From the NCBI GenBank assembly GCA_963681505.1, contig OY811979.1, positions 4,506,711-4,570,710 on the forward strand: a stretch of 64,000 bases of DNA, read 5' to 3'. Positions 46,109 through 56,728 of this stretch are shown here, in pieces. This DNA is from Eunapius fragilis (Eukaryota > Porifera > Demospongiae > Spongillida > Spongillidae). Each line of letters begins with the position of its first letter. The stretch's first letter is position 1. The notes under the pieces were generated by a model. The model was given only the letters and a program-made list of their open reading frames with translations. It was not told the DNA's origin and searched no databases. The position numbers and the translations under genes were made by a program.

Positions 46109-46836
46109 TCTTAAAAAACTTCTTAAGGATGATTTAGATATAAAATGTTATGAATAATTGTGTTTTTTTTTTCTGTATTCCTGTGCATGCATATAGCTGT
46201 GATCTGTCTGTATGTGTATATGCATGTGTGTGTGCATGTGTGGCGTGTGCGTGTGTGGTAAGGAATTAATGGACAAACGTATGTATTTTTATGCCATTGT
46301 ATTAACATGCATGCATGTTGCATGTGTAGGGGGGGCGTGTCATTATGTCAGGTCGAAGCGGCCGGGAGGGTATAAAGTACAGTCAACTTTGAGCTTTGAA
46401 CAATTGCATAGTACTTTGAATGCAATAAAGTGCATCCACAATATTAAGGAAAGCATTTCTCTCAAGACAGCGTTGTGTCGTATTCCAGTCTACCATGCAA
46501 ACAAGTTGAATATTCGTACTTTTTGTGCTCGCCAGGATATACTTTGGTACAGAATCGGGCCTGTGTTATTAACGGTAATTACGGTGTATAGAAATTAAGG
46601 CATCTGTATTCAATCGTCGTTTGGTGTGAAACGTTTTTTGTTAGTGAAGTTGTTTTTTAATGCCTTCATGTCAGAAAAAAGAATGAGCAAAACTTCGTGC
46701 GAGATACCTTGAAGTTCAAGATAACGTTTTAGAATCGGCAAAGTGTTTTGCTAACGCATTGGCACTTGAAGAATCAGCATCTTGAACATGGTGTTCAATT
46801 TTCATGTTTTCTAATAATGGGTATCAATCAGATGTG

Positions 46837-46974
46837 TGCATGGTGACACAGTCTTGTATCCCCTAGCAGATATCAAGCTTGTGGTGGAAGGCATTCCAGT
46901 CACAGTGGAGGCTGCTGTAGCTGACAGTCTACCGGTGGAGGTGATACTTGGAACTGATGCTTCTAGAATGACGG
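46837..46974 (+). pseudogene. Gmr1-like Ty3/gypsy protease, C-terminal part
   Basis: The plus strand reads HGDTVLYPLADIKLVVEGIP then AAVADSLPVEVILGTD, the end of a retropepsin-like protease domain. The frame closes at TAG 46987. A one-base shift near 46970 links it to the integrase frame (ELLGRRAGSVFFAQENVM). The catalytic DTG part and gag are not present, so the element is 5'-truncated next to the inverted-repeat edge. Confidence 0.6.
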
Positions 46975-47005
46975 ACCGGAGTTACTAGGAAGACGAGCTG
47001 GTTCT

Positions 47006-48240
47006 GTGTTCTTTGCTCAAGAAAATGTTATGGTGGTGACAACAAGGGCGAAGAGACGACAGGAAATACAGGAGGAAGTACTGAGGAAGGGAAAAGAGGT
47101 TATGTCTGGGGTAGTACCAAATCCATTAGGTGTCTCTGAAGAGGAAACCAAATTGAAGACTATGTCACAGGAGCAAAGAAGGCAAATGCGAAGGGAACTT
47201 GGGAGCCAGGGAGACTGCTTGTCTCACATTAACATCACAGCTGAGAAACTGAAGGATATGCAGGAGCAGGATGAAACACTGAGAGCTGTGAGGGAACTTG
47301 CAGCATTGACAGGAGGATCAAAAGGGGAGTTCTTCAAAAGGGATGGGTTGCTGTACAGAAAATGGACACCAAGGGGAAGAGGAGAGGAGATGGAGATTGA
47401 GCAGCTGGTTCTACCCAAGGAGTGCAGGCAAGTTGCACTGGAGATGTCTCATGATATTCCCATTGCAGGACATCAAGGCAGAGATCGGACCAGGCAACGA
47501 CTATTGCGCAGGTTTTTCTGGCCATCTATTTTTAGAGACGTAGACATGTATTGTAAAACTTGCAGTGCTTGTCAAAAGGCTTCATTTAAGGGGGTTAAGC
47601 CAGCACCATTGATTCCTCTTCCTATCGTTTCAGAGCCATTTATCCGCATTGCCATGGACATTGTGGGCCCACTTCCCAGAAGTCGAGCAGGGAACAAGTA
47701 CATCCTCGTAATATGTGATTACGCAACTCGCTACCCGGAGGCGGTGCCCCTCAAAAGCATTGATGCTGAAAGTGTGGCGGAGGAGCTTATAAAGGTATTT
47801 GCTCGTGTGGGTGTACCCAGGGAGATCTTAACAGATCAAGGAGCAAATTTCACGTCGCAATTACTTGCTGAACTGTACAGGCTCTTACAGGTGCACCCTA
47901 TACGCACAAGCCCATACCATCCGCAGACTGACGGCCTGGTTGAACGATTTAACCAGACGTTGAAGTCAATGTTGCGAAAGACGGGAACGGACGGAGGAAA
48001 AGAGTGGGATAAGAAAATTCCCTATCTACTGTTTGCATATCGGGAAGTACCGCAAGCATCAACGGGATTTTCCCCTTTCGAGCTTTTATATGGTCGGGAC
48101 GTACGAGGACCACTGGACATCTTAAAAGAAGTTTGGGAAACAACAAGTAGGACTACTGATGAAAATGTAATCAGTTACGTTTTGTCCACAAGGGAACGAC
48201 TCAGAGAGATGTCTGAACTGGTGCAGGAAATTAAAATCTA
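47006..48240 (+). pseudogene. Gmr1-like Ty3/gypsy integrase
   Basis: A long intact reading covers the HHCC finger (EMSHDIPIAGHQGRDRTRQR, YCKTCSACQ) and the DDE core (IRIAMDIVGPLPRSRAGNKY; REILTDQGANFTSQLLAEL; SPYHPQTDGLVERFNQTLKS), then PYLLFAYREVPQASTGFSPF. All zinc ligands and catalytic residues are present. After RERLREMSELVQEI near 48235 a one-base shift changes frame, and the reading continues another 90 codons out of frame before stopping at 48505. The integrase is encoded before the reverse transcriptase, not after it, the order described for Gmr1-type elements. It is part of a dead copy because of the frameshift. Confidence 0.85.
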
Positions 48241-48261
48241 TCCAGCTCCCAACGTCGGCAG

Positions 48262-48657
48262 AAATCTTGGTTCGACAAGGGTGCTCGACTCCGCGAGTTC
48301 AAGCCAGGCGATTCCGTGCTGGTACTACTCCCAACATCATCCAACAGGTTGCTTGCCCAATGGCAGGGGCCTTATCAAGTGGTGCAGCGAATGGGTAAAG
48401 TCAATTACCTTATTGACATGCAGGACAGAAGAAAGAGAAAACGGGTGTTCCACGTCAATATGCTCAAGGACTTCCATGTTCGTGAAAATCAGGGATGCTT
48501 CGTAGAGGAAATACAGGAAGAAGCGGATATCCCTTCATGGCGGAGTGGTGAGGCGGGGCAAGTTGTTGACATGGGGGAGGGGCTGGATAGCGGACAAAAG
48601 AAGGAGCTTAAGGAGTTGCTGGGGAGGTTTGCAAAGGTGTTTAGCATAGAATTCCTA
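48262..48657 (+). pseudogene. Integrase C-terminal GPY/F module and RT leader
   Basis: In the shifted frame the plus strand reads WFDKGARLREFKPGDSVLVL, then QWQGPYQVVQRMGKVNYLID, RRKRKRVFHVNMLKDFH and LDSGQKKELKELLGRFAKVF. This is the GPY/F-type C-terminal integrase module and the linker that normally leads into the reverse transcriptase. It stops at TAG 48658-48660 just inside an inverted segment. Confidence 0.75.
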
Positions 48658-48748
48658 TAGGCATGCGGCACCCGGTACGGAGGCAATCTAACAGGCTTAG
48701 AGCTATTGGTATGGATCCGATGCTCATACAAAGTCGTTTTTCCAGGCT
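48648..48748. other. Inverted segment inside the retroelement polyprotein
   Basis: The plus strand here does not match an RT leader, but the minus strand does: it reads YEHRIHTNSSKPVRLPPYR followed by VPHAYR, the conserved stretch just before the RT domain. Normal plus-strand coding resumes at VERELQEMERSGIIEP from 48750. About 100 bp has been flipped in place. Confidence 0.8.
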
Positions 48749-48749
48749 T

Positions 48750-50030
48750 GTTGAAAGGGAGCTTCAGGAAATGGAACGGAGTGGAATTATTGAGCCTACC
48801 TGTAGTGAATGGGCGTCCCCGATAGTTGTGGTACCAAAGAGAAATGGAGAGTTACGATTGTGTGTGGACTATCGTAGGCTAAATTCAGTTTCACAGGTCG
48901 ATTCATATTTGATGCCTCGCATAGATGAGCTGATCGACCGTGTAGGAAAAGCAAACTTTATCACTACGTTAGACCTCACAACTGGGTATTGGCAGATTCC
49001 AATGGCAGATAAGGATAAATTCAAAACAGCTTTTGTCACTCCTTTTGGTAGTTTTCAGTTTACAGTGATGCCGTTTGGGCTTAGCGGGGCCCCAGCTTCG
49101 TTTCAGCGGTTGATGGATCGATTGTTGCAGGGATGTGAAGATTATGCTGTAGCCTACATTGATGATTTTGCCATTTTTAGCAGTGACTGGCAGGATCATC
49201 TGAAACAACTGCAGGAGGTGCTAATGAGGATAGAAAAGGCTGGACTTACTGTGAAGCTTAGCAAAAGTAAATTTGCCAAGCGGAGTTGCGAGTACCTCGG
49301 CGGATATATTGTAGGAGGAGGAGTTGTGAAGCCAATTTTGAGCAAGGTAGAAGCGATTAGCTCTTTCCCAAAGCCAGACACCAAGACAGCGGTCAGAGCA
49401 TTTCTAGGTCTTGCAGGGTATTACAGACGATTCATTCCAGATTTCGCTTCAGTGGCAGCACCGCTAACAGACTTAACAAAGAAATCGGTTCCTAATAGCG
49501 GGGTGTGGAACGAAGGATGTCAAAGAGCGTTTGAAACTTTGAAGAAAGCGCTGATCTCAGAGCCAGTTTTGAGTAGCCCGGATGTTTCAAAAACATTTAT
49601 CGTACAGACTGACGCTTCTGATCGGGGAGTGGGAGCCGTTCTAAGTCAAGTACAGGAGGACGGTCAGGAACACCCTGTTGGTTATTATAGCAGGAAGTTA
49701 TTGGCTAGGGAGCAACGATACTCAACTATTGAGAAGGAATGTTTGGCTATTAAGTTGGCATTAGATGCATTTAAGGTCTATCTACTGGGCAGGAAATTTG
49801 TAGTCCAAACAGATCATCGAGCACTCGAGTGGCTAGAAAAACTCAAGGAAAACAATGCAAGGCTATGCAGATGGAGCTTAGCCCTTCAACCTTACTCTTT
49901 TGGGGTGGAGCATCGACCAGGGACTATGAACCTGAACGCGGACGCACTGTCAAGAAATCCAGCAACGGCGTTGCTGCAGGAGAAGGGGAAGGAAGTGTGG
50001 GCGCCCGGGCCTACGGGCCTGCGCTCTTGA
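48750..50030 (+). pseudogene. Gmr1-like reverse transcriptase and RNase H
   Basis: A long open reading carries the RT (VERELQEMERSGIIEP, ASPIVVVPKRNGELRLCVDY, TTLDLTTGYWQIPMADKDKF, MPFGLSGAPASFQRLMD, and AVAYIDDFAIFSSDWQDHL with the YIDD active site). It then reads the connection region and RNase H (IVQTDASDRGVGAVLSQVQE, STIEKECLAIKLALDAFKVY, KFVVQTDHRALEWLE, RPGTMNLNADALSR). All RT and RNase H catalytic residues are intact. The in-frame start at 48663 lies in the inverted segment and does not encode family sequence, so this part is only the tail of a broken polyprotein. Downstream, a G-rich stretch at 50153-50172 could be a polypurine tract before a 3' LTR, but no LTR pair could be matched. 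Confidence 0.9.
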
Positions 50031-50513
50031 ATATCAATTACGTGCATGCAGAATCTTTGAGCATGCGCATGGATAGAAATCTAGGTATAAATGCATTTTC
50101 GTGTGGAATTATTGAGGTTGGTTGCCCTTTTCGAGATACTGGCTAACGTGAACGGGGGGGTGAATTGGGGGGTGTATAGGCATTCAGAAGACGTGTGCAG
50201 ACTGATTGCTACCGTCAGTTCTGTCACACCTTCGCTGTTATAATCATTAAAACGGAGACCTAACAGCAGTTACGTACCGGTACCTGCTGTGAATTAATTC
50301 TGTCCCCGCGAGTTCGGCGGTTCGCAGAAAATCATCCAAATGACTCTCCTCTGTCACGGACTTCAAGTTCAGCCTTCCCCAGTCGTATCCATCGTTCAGT
50401 TCACAGCTATGAAGCTGAGAAAGACGGACGTTAACTAGTACTTAGCACAGAGAAAAAAAAAGGGTGCTGCACCACCGAGACAACAGCCACTTACCCAGCT
50501 GCCCGCTTTGGAC
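50031..50513. other. Post-RNase H region, possible 3' LTR; no gene
   Basis: It contains GAACGGGGGGGTGAATTGGG (possible polypurine tract) and a TGTATAGG start of a potential LTR near 50174. Without a second copy in the window this cannot be confirmed. Confidence 0.3.
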
Positions 50514-50573
50514 AGCTAACTGTCAGTGTTCATAGTGGTATCTAGATATCGCTATGAACACTGACAGTTAGCT
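50514..50573. repeat. 60-bp inverted repeat
   Basis: AGCTAACTGTCAGTGTTCAT pairs with ATGAACACTGACAGTTAGCT, with a short, partly paired centre (GGTATCTAGATATC). Confidence 0.9.
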
Positions 50574-50781
50574 TAACTCCCTATGAATTGCCCTTATTTT
50601 ACCTTAGTGCGAGGTGTTAATTTTCCCTTATTGCGAGGTATGGACTGTAAGGTATGTTAATTTCCGGTGTGATGACTAAATTATGTGCATCACGTCATGC
50701 ACGATGACGTAAATTATCACGACTTTGAAATGCTTATATAATGGGCTCTGATCTACGTATCCGTCGGAATGGATAATCCCA

Positions 50782-50950
50782 GAGACAAAAATCCTATATT
50801 GAGCACGTGTAAATGTAACAGAACCAAAAGAAGTGCTAAAAATAGGATTTTTGTCTCATTACCCTTTTCTCAAAACCTTGTTCCCTTCTTTTTAGCACCA
50901 CCATTGCCTCCAATTCCTATATCCCACCAACGTTCTCGTTAGAGAATGTT
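50782..50950. repeat. Dispersed hairpin element, copy 1
   Basis: Stem arms GAGACAAAAATCCTAT (50782-50797) and ATAGGATTTTTGTCTC (50842-50857) are perfect complements. They are followed by CTTTTTAGCACCACCATTGC and CCAATTCCTATATCCCACCA. The copy at 60172-60310 has the same layout. Confidence 0.7.
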
Positions 50951-51015
50951 TTTCTTTACTTGTTTCCTCTATTTTTTAATTATCCTTTTTATCGATTATT
51001 AATACTGGCAAGTGC

Positions 51016-51037
51016 CCCCCCCCCCCCCCCCCCCCCC
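51016..51037. repeat. Poly-C tract
   Basis: An uninterrupted C run in an otherwise unassigned region. Confidence 0.9.
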
Positions 51038-51199
51038 TCCGCTTCAATTACCGTCACGAGCAAACGCCCGCTTTTGTTTGGGATCACTGTAAGGAACGCG
51101 GGAGAATTCTAACACGTCGTCTGCTCTCCTCTTTTGTTTGCACAATTCTAAATATACGTAAATGTCGCCATGGGAACGCTTTATTCTCACAGCAAAAAA

Positions 51200-51485
51200 A
51201 GACCGCGAATCAAGCATTGATTCATCAATTGATTTGTTATTCGGAATCACGCGCGAAATCAATGACTGATTTAACAGTTAAATCAATTGAAAATCTATTG
51301 GAAAATCACGTGGAAATCACGCAGTGTATTTATCAATTGATTATTTTACGAATCAATTGTAGTATCCATTGTAAAATCCACAAAAAATCAATAAGTGATT
51401 TTGCACACGATTTTAGTATAGTGAATCCCGTGTAGAATCAAGCGCATGATTTCATAAGTGATTTCTCAAATGATTATTATATGAT
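51200..51485. repeat. Dense GATT/AATC-word region
   Basis: AATCA and TGATT words recur every 10-20 bp, often as the palindromic pair AATCAATTGATT. No fixed period. Similar texture, including AATCAAGCG followed by TGATTTC, occurs at 30905-30990. It could be a degraded repeat or a homeodomain-type site cluster; function unknown. Confidence 0.45.
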
Positions 51486-51814
51486 CACAAGTTAAACACA
51501 AAGAGAAAGATGGGTCAGTCCACATCAGAGCTAAGGTTGCTTGAAGGATGAGCAGGTTCTGGTGAGTGGTGAGGAATCTCATGGCTTGTCCCTCCAACTC
51601 CACAAGACGCTCTTGCCCTTTTAATGCTCAGCACAGCCGTTTCGTTTGGTACATTGTCCGGATCCATTCTTCTTGCGCATGCTCATGCATGGCCTTCACT
51701 TGATTCATCCAAGCCGGCGCCCAAAGAGCTCGAGGTCTCTGGTAGTGGTAGTGGCACTGTTGGTACTGAAGCACGGAGCTTTTGAATGGACTCAACATCA
51801 ACATCCTCTAGGTA

Positions 51815-52385
51815 GCTGGCACAAAATGACTTACCTCTGGGTAGCTGACACACAATAGCTTACCTCTGGCTTGCTGACATAATGGCTTACCTCTGGCTTG
51901 CTGACACAATGGCTTACCTCTGGGTAGCTGACACACAATGGCTTACCTCTGGCTTGCTGACACAAAATGGCTTACGTCTGGCTTGCTGACACAAAATGGC
52001 TTACCTCTGGCTTACTGACACAATGGCTTACCTCTGGGTAGCTGACACACAATGGCTTACCTCTGGCTTGCTGACACAAAATGGCTTACGTCTGGCTTGC
52101 TGACACAAAATGGCTTACCTCTGGCTTACTGACACAATGGCTTACCTCTGGGTAGCTGACACACAATGGCTTACCTCTGGCTTGCTGACACAAAATGGCT
52201 TACGTCTGGCTTGCTGACACAAAATGGCTTACCTCTGGCTTACTGACACAATGGCTTACCTCTGGGTAGCTGACACACAATGGCTTACCTCTGGCTTGCT
52301 GATACAAAATGGCTTACGTCTGGCTTGCTGACACACAATGGCTTACCTCCAGGTAGCTGACACAAAATGGCTTACCTCTAGCAGA
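51815..52385. repeat. 28-29-bp minisatellite with 114-bp higher-order unit
   Basis: The basic unit is AATGGCTTACCTCTGGCTTG followed by CTGACACA. Four variants make a higher-order block of exactly 114 bp, seen by the spacing of CAATGGCTTACCTCTGGGTA at 51907, 52021, 52135 and 52249. Confidence 0.9.
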
Positions 52386-52403
52386 CAAAAATGGCCTACC
52401 TTT

Positions 52404-52581
52404 ACCCAGCAAAAAGTTCTTGTCCAAGTGTCTTGGGCAAGATATTCAAGATCTTGCCCATAAGGCCACGATCTTGCTGGGAGGACAAGATCTTGCCCAG
52501 GAGCCCAAGATCTTGGCAAATTTTGCCCGTGCCAGATCTTCTCTAAGTGTCTTGGCCAGGAAGTTGAACCTTTTGCTGGGT
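52404..52581. mobile_element. MITE-like element with ACCCAGCAAAA ends
   Basis: The left end ACCCAGCAAAAAGTTC (52404) and the right end GAACCTTTTGCTGGGT (to 52581) are inverted. The interior repeats CAAGATCTTGCCC-type palindromic words. No coding capacity and target duplication unclear. Confidence 0.5.
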
Positions 52582-52787
52582 TTTGGTTGAGGACAGATTG
52601 GTTTAGCTCTGGGTATAACAGACATGCAATCATGCACCACACGCGCGCGCGCACACACCCATACACACTTACCTACACTCACACACACAGATACATGCGA
52701 CTTACAAGGTGCGGTTGCAAAATTTGATCAGCCACGTTTGGTGTGCATCAATAGGAATAAAATTGCAGCGATATGCTTGCCAGCAAT

Positions 52788-52810
52788 AGACCCTTTTCCA
52801 GCGTGGGCGA
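52788..52810 (+). repeat. ISL2EU left terminal inverted repeat
   Basis: Begins AGACCCTTTTCCAGCGTGGG directly after the AT target duplication. Sub-terminal similarity to the other end extends, with interruptions, to about 52858. Confidence 0.85.
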
Positions 52811-52864
52811 ATCACATGATCAATTTATCTCGTGCCCTGACCATTTGGGGGCAAAAGCGTGCGA

Positions 52865-54932
52865 ATGTCATCGGAGTATTTCAGTGGTTTGGATTTTCTG
52901 GCGCAGCGAAGATACTTCTTAAAGCTTAAACTTGATGGAGATACATTTCCCGACCCATACGACATTGGAGAGAGTACTTGGGTGGACGATGTAACAAAGT
53001 GGCCTAATTTGCAATTTGGAGATATATATACGTACCTCATTGACACAAAAGGCCAATATACCAAAGAAAGTCTCAAAGCCTACAAGTCTTTGGAAGGTTA
53101 CAACTATTTCTACAATGGCTACGTACGTACAGTATTCTACTTCAGACGCGTGAGATTTGCTTGTTTAAAAGCTGTAGTGAACCCCAGTCAGAAGACTTTA
53201 GGCACTGGTCACGAAGCATGGGTTTTGATAGATCAAACCGATGCATCCATTAAAACAGCTCATTGCAAGTGCATGGCTGGGTGAGTTTACATTCTAGTAT
53301 GTACCCTATTTTCATCCGTTTTCTCAGTTTAGGTGAAGTGTGTAGCCACGTGGCTGCTTTTCTTTTTAAAATTGAGCAGCATGTAGACTAGGATACACTA
53401 ATCCATCATGTACATCAATGCCTTGCAAATGGAATAAGACATTTGTTGAAAAGGTATGTACACGTATCAGTGATTATTACATTGCATGAATGTATATTTT
53501 AGAATTCTAATAGCTGAACCTAAAAAAACAGTACTAATTGCTTTTGATTCTTATTTATCAGATTGAAGCAGCTGAGATAGTCAACATCGATTTTGTTTCT
53601 CCAATTCATGATGATATAAAGAGTAAAGCTAGCTCATTGAGGAGTTCACAGCAACTTGTGCCACTAAGGAGGACTGCCTTGTGCACTGGGCCTCAACATA
53701 CTCCTCATATAGAGGCTGATAAGCTATTCAGCACCTTGCATCAGTGTGCCCCAAGTGCATGCTTGTTTACTATTATACCAGTATCACGTCAGTCCTCAAT
53801 TCCTGCATCAGTATCAGAAGCTATAACAACCAGTTCATTCACAGTACCATCTTCAGTGTTTTCATCTACACCTCCTTCACTAGAATCAGTTGTTTCAGCC
53901 TCAAAAGTATCCTCTACTGTCCAATTACCACCAGTCTTATCAGTAAATTCACTACCAAAGCCATTAACTGACCTGTACTCTGACGTTTACCATGGCTTAA
54001 ATAGGGAGCAGTTATTGGAAAAAGCAAAAGAAATATTCAAAACTCTCGCACTATCAAATGATGCAAGCAGAACGATTGAATACTACACACGTGCACAAAG
54101 AGAAAGCAGTATTTGGCATGCACAAAGAAGAGGACGCATTACAGCATCTTCATTTCATGATGTTTTTGTTCTAAGAGCAACTACTGACCCAAGTGCTCTT
54201 GTGAAGAGATTACTAACTGAAAATGAGAATCTTAGCTCTGTTCCTGCTCTCAGTTGGGGGATTGAAAGTGAGGATGCTGCTAAAATGGAGTACATAAAAC
54301 AAATAGAGCTAGCTCATGTAGGATTTGAATGTTCTCCTGCTGGCTTGGTAATAAATCCATCATTTCCACACTTAGGAGCAACTCCAGATGGTTTTATACA
54401 ATGCAATTGTTGTGGAAAAGGCATAATTGAAGTTAAATGTCCATTTTCTGGGAAGGACTGTCACCCTGATGAACTTAAAATAGTTATGAAGAATTCTTTT
54501 CTTGATGACAATGGACTTGTCAGAAGTCATAGATATTATACACAAGTTCAAGGACAGCTTTTTATTTGTTCTGACAGAGATTTCTGTGACTTTGTGGTAT
54601 GGACACCTAAAGGTGTATCAGTGCAGAGAATATATAAAGACTTCCCCTTCCAGGAGAAGTTATTAGCAAAGCTGAATAATTTTTTTGTTGAGTGCTTACT
54701 TCCAGAGTTGATGACGCATAACATTTTAGATGCTGGATGCTCTTCTTCTGTTTCACAAAGCTCACCAAATGTACCTATGTACTGTATATGTCAGGCTGAA
54801 AAATCAGGAAAAATGATACTTTGTGACAACAAAAAGTGCAAATACAAATGGTTTCATTTTGTGTGTGTTCATATTAAAAAAGCCCCTAAGGGGGCTTGGT
54901 ATTGTTCTGAATGTAGTGCATTGAAGTGTTAA
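52865..54932 (+). CDS. ISL2EU accessory protein: SWIM finger, YqaJ nuclease, PHD finger
   Basis: Exons: 52865-53280, 53328-53453, 53562-54932. The N-terminal part reads SGLDFLAQRRYFLKLKLDGD and ends in a SWIM zinc finger split by the first intron (HCKCMAG, then LGEVCSHVAAFLFKIE). Exon 3 carries a YqaJ/lambda-exonuclease-like domain: RRGRITASSFHDVF, LSWGIESEDAAKMEYI, LGATPDGFI and IIEVKCPFS (the D..ExK metal site), and RYYTQVQGQLFI. It ends with a PHD-type finger (YCICQAEKSGKMILCDN, CKYKWFHFVCVHI, WYCSECSALKC). Such nucleases are thought to process DNA during ISL2EU transposition. Within exon 2 the frame meets TAG after FKIEQHVD; one missing base near 53376 would explain it, since RLGYTNPSCTSMPCKWNKTF is read in the next frame. 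Start chosen at ATG 52865. Confidence 0.8.
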
Positions 54933-54949
54933 CAATTAAATTGTCAATA

Positions 54950-56648
54950 CTACTTAACCAGAGAGGGTTGAAGATTACATAAAGCAGCACACACAATCAA
55001 AATTTTATCTATGGTTGCGTACTCTACATCAGTTGAAATTTTAACAAGTGATATAGGTAGAGTTGATTGTAAAATCTTGTAATTCTTCAATCTTCCTATT
55101 GCACGCTCAACATGAATTCTTAGTGATGATGAGGACCTTGACACTTCAACTTCATGTTGTGATAACTGCATTTTGCCTTTGGTGAATGATGGTATAACAA
55201 GAGAAGCTCCATGTAGTGCCAGGTCTTCAGATATGTTGAAACCTCTGTCGGCTAGAATCAAATCCCCAGGCAGGAGGTGATGGTAAAATCCACAATTTTT
55301 AGTCAAACTCTTGTCTGATATGCGTCCACCCCAACACTTTGATAGAAATATTATCGCACCTGTAGGACTTATGGCTATGAAGAATTTAACAGTATTATGA
55401 TGTTTGTAATTAGAATATGTTTGTCCTCTAGGTAAAAGGGATGATGGGCGCTGAAGGAAAATTTCTGAACAATCTATAATGCAAGCTGCATTTGGGTACT
55501 TTGTCTTGAAACAGGTCGGTAGATTCTTACGAATCAAATCTCGATCTGGCCAAACTATTAAACGTTTCAGTTCCCTTGCCATTACATCAATCCAATGGTG
55601 AAATACCTTACTCACTGTACTAATAGTAATCCTGAAACGATATGATAGATCTTCATGTGGAATTGCAAGTCTTATTTTCATTAAGACTAATAAAAATTGA
55701 TCACAGAGAGATAAGGAATCTGTAGTACTTGTGTTAGGGAAGACTGGTGTAAACAAACCTAGCAGTGATTTGAATTGACTGTATGAAAGGAGCCCTGTAT
55801 AAAAATGTGTTTGACAATCATCATCTCTAAGCATGTCAGAAGGACTTTGTACATGGATGAGCACCAGGTCTGTATTTACTGACTTATCTTCCAGGACTTG
55901 CAGACCATCAGTACAAGTAGTTGCATCATTATGGCTCAGATCAGTGTTCACACCAATATCTTTTGAGTCTTCCACCTGTTCAGTATCTTCCACAACAGCT
56001 TCCAAGGCATTATTCTCCACATCAATAAGTGTGTTTCCTTTATCTGTAAATGTACATGTAAGTTCCTCGTCTACAACAACCTGGGTCTCTTTATTCTCAC
56101 CTGAAAAGGTCTCACTGTTTACAACAATCTGCTCACTCTCTTCCACACTAACATGTGTGCATTGGTCTTTACAAGTAGCTTCTCCATCCGCGATTTGGGT
56201 TTCCTCACACTCATATGCGAAGATCTCATTGTCTAAAACAGCCTCTTCCATCATTTCATTCTGTTTCACGTCAACAAGGGCACCTTGCTTAGCCTTCCAT
56301 CTTCTCATCAGTCGTTCAGAACGCGCGGAATGAGAAATAATGTTGTCTCTTGAAAAGCAAAATATACTCGGAACGTAGTCGGGGTTGCTTTCATCATTAG
56401 ACGGCTTGCCTAGATAGGTACACCAGTGTTAAATATATGTACGGCAATTATTAGTGAATCAATCCCAAACCTGAAATAAAGTGAGCGCTACACAACCGTG
56501 AATGTTCGGTGGGGTACCATTTTTTCCGCTTGATAGCACGTATCCAAAGAGCTTTCTGGTTTCCGTTGGTAGGAAATCGATGCATCGAAACTTTGTTATG
56601 CATACCGCATCTATTCGTGCACCCGATCGCGCAGCAACTCGAAGGCAT
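54950..56648 (-). CDS. ISL2EU transposase: THAP finger + DDE_Tnp_4
   Basis: Exon 1 (56648-56471) encodes a THAP zinc finger: CCAIGCTNRCGMHNKVSMHR FPTN, KALWIRAIKRKKWYP and SRLCSAHF, giving C2CH ligands. The intron is 61 bp. Exon 2 (56409-54950) continues NPDYVPSIF, an acidic low-complexity linker of about 170 residues, then a helix-turn-helix (HEDLSYRFRITISTVSKVF) and the DDE core. The core reads AACIIDCSEIFLQRPSSL (first D), GDLILADRGFNISEDLALHG (second D) and RIHVERAIGRLKNYKIL (E). Phase is preserved at the intron and there is no internal stop; total is about 545 aa. The THAP finger binds the element ends and the DDE core cuts and joins DNA (established for related families). It ends 17 bp from the stop of the partner gene, so the 3' UTRs must overlap. 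Confidence 0.9.
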
Positions 56649-56728
56649 GGGCGGATCGCATTCAATTCAATGTTGTTTTGCCCCCAAAATGAGTCTATTT
56701 TTATGCGCACGTGATGTTCATGTGACCT

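Larger units (their letters stand above)
42400..46647. repeat. Giant inverted repeat, right arm
   Basis: Reverse complement of 36690-40850, near-identical from about 42720 to 46647. It ends GTTTTTTGTTAGTGA, where the Gmr1-like region begins. It differs from the left arm by scattered substitutions and by an unrelated segment at 44393-44540 containing a long G run. Confidence 0.9.

Noticed and set aside
36690-46647. Helitron or Maverick/Polinton identity for the 10-kb structure
   Set aside because: No Rep/helicase, DNA polymerase B or capsid-like sequence is visible, and no 5-6-bp target duplication was found.
48489-48731. Minus-strand open frame as a separate gene
   Set aside because: It is the inverted piece of the retroelement leader, not an independent gene.
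50153-50200. Polypurine tract and TG start of a 3' LTR
   Set aside because: Plausible, but no second LTR copy in the window to verify; mentioned only as a possibility.
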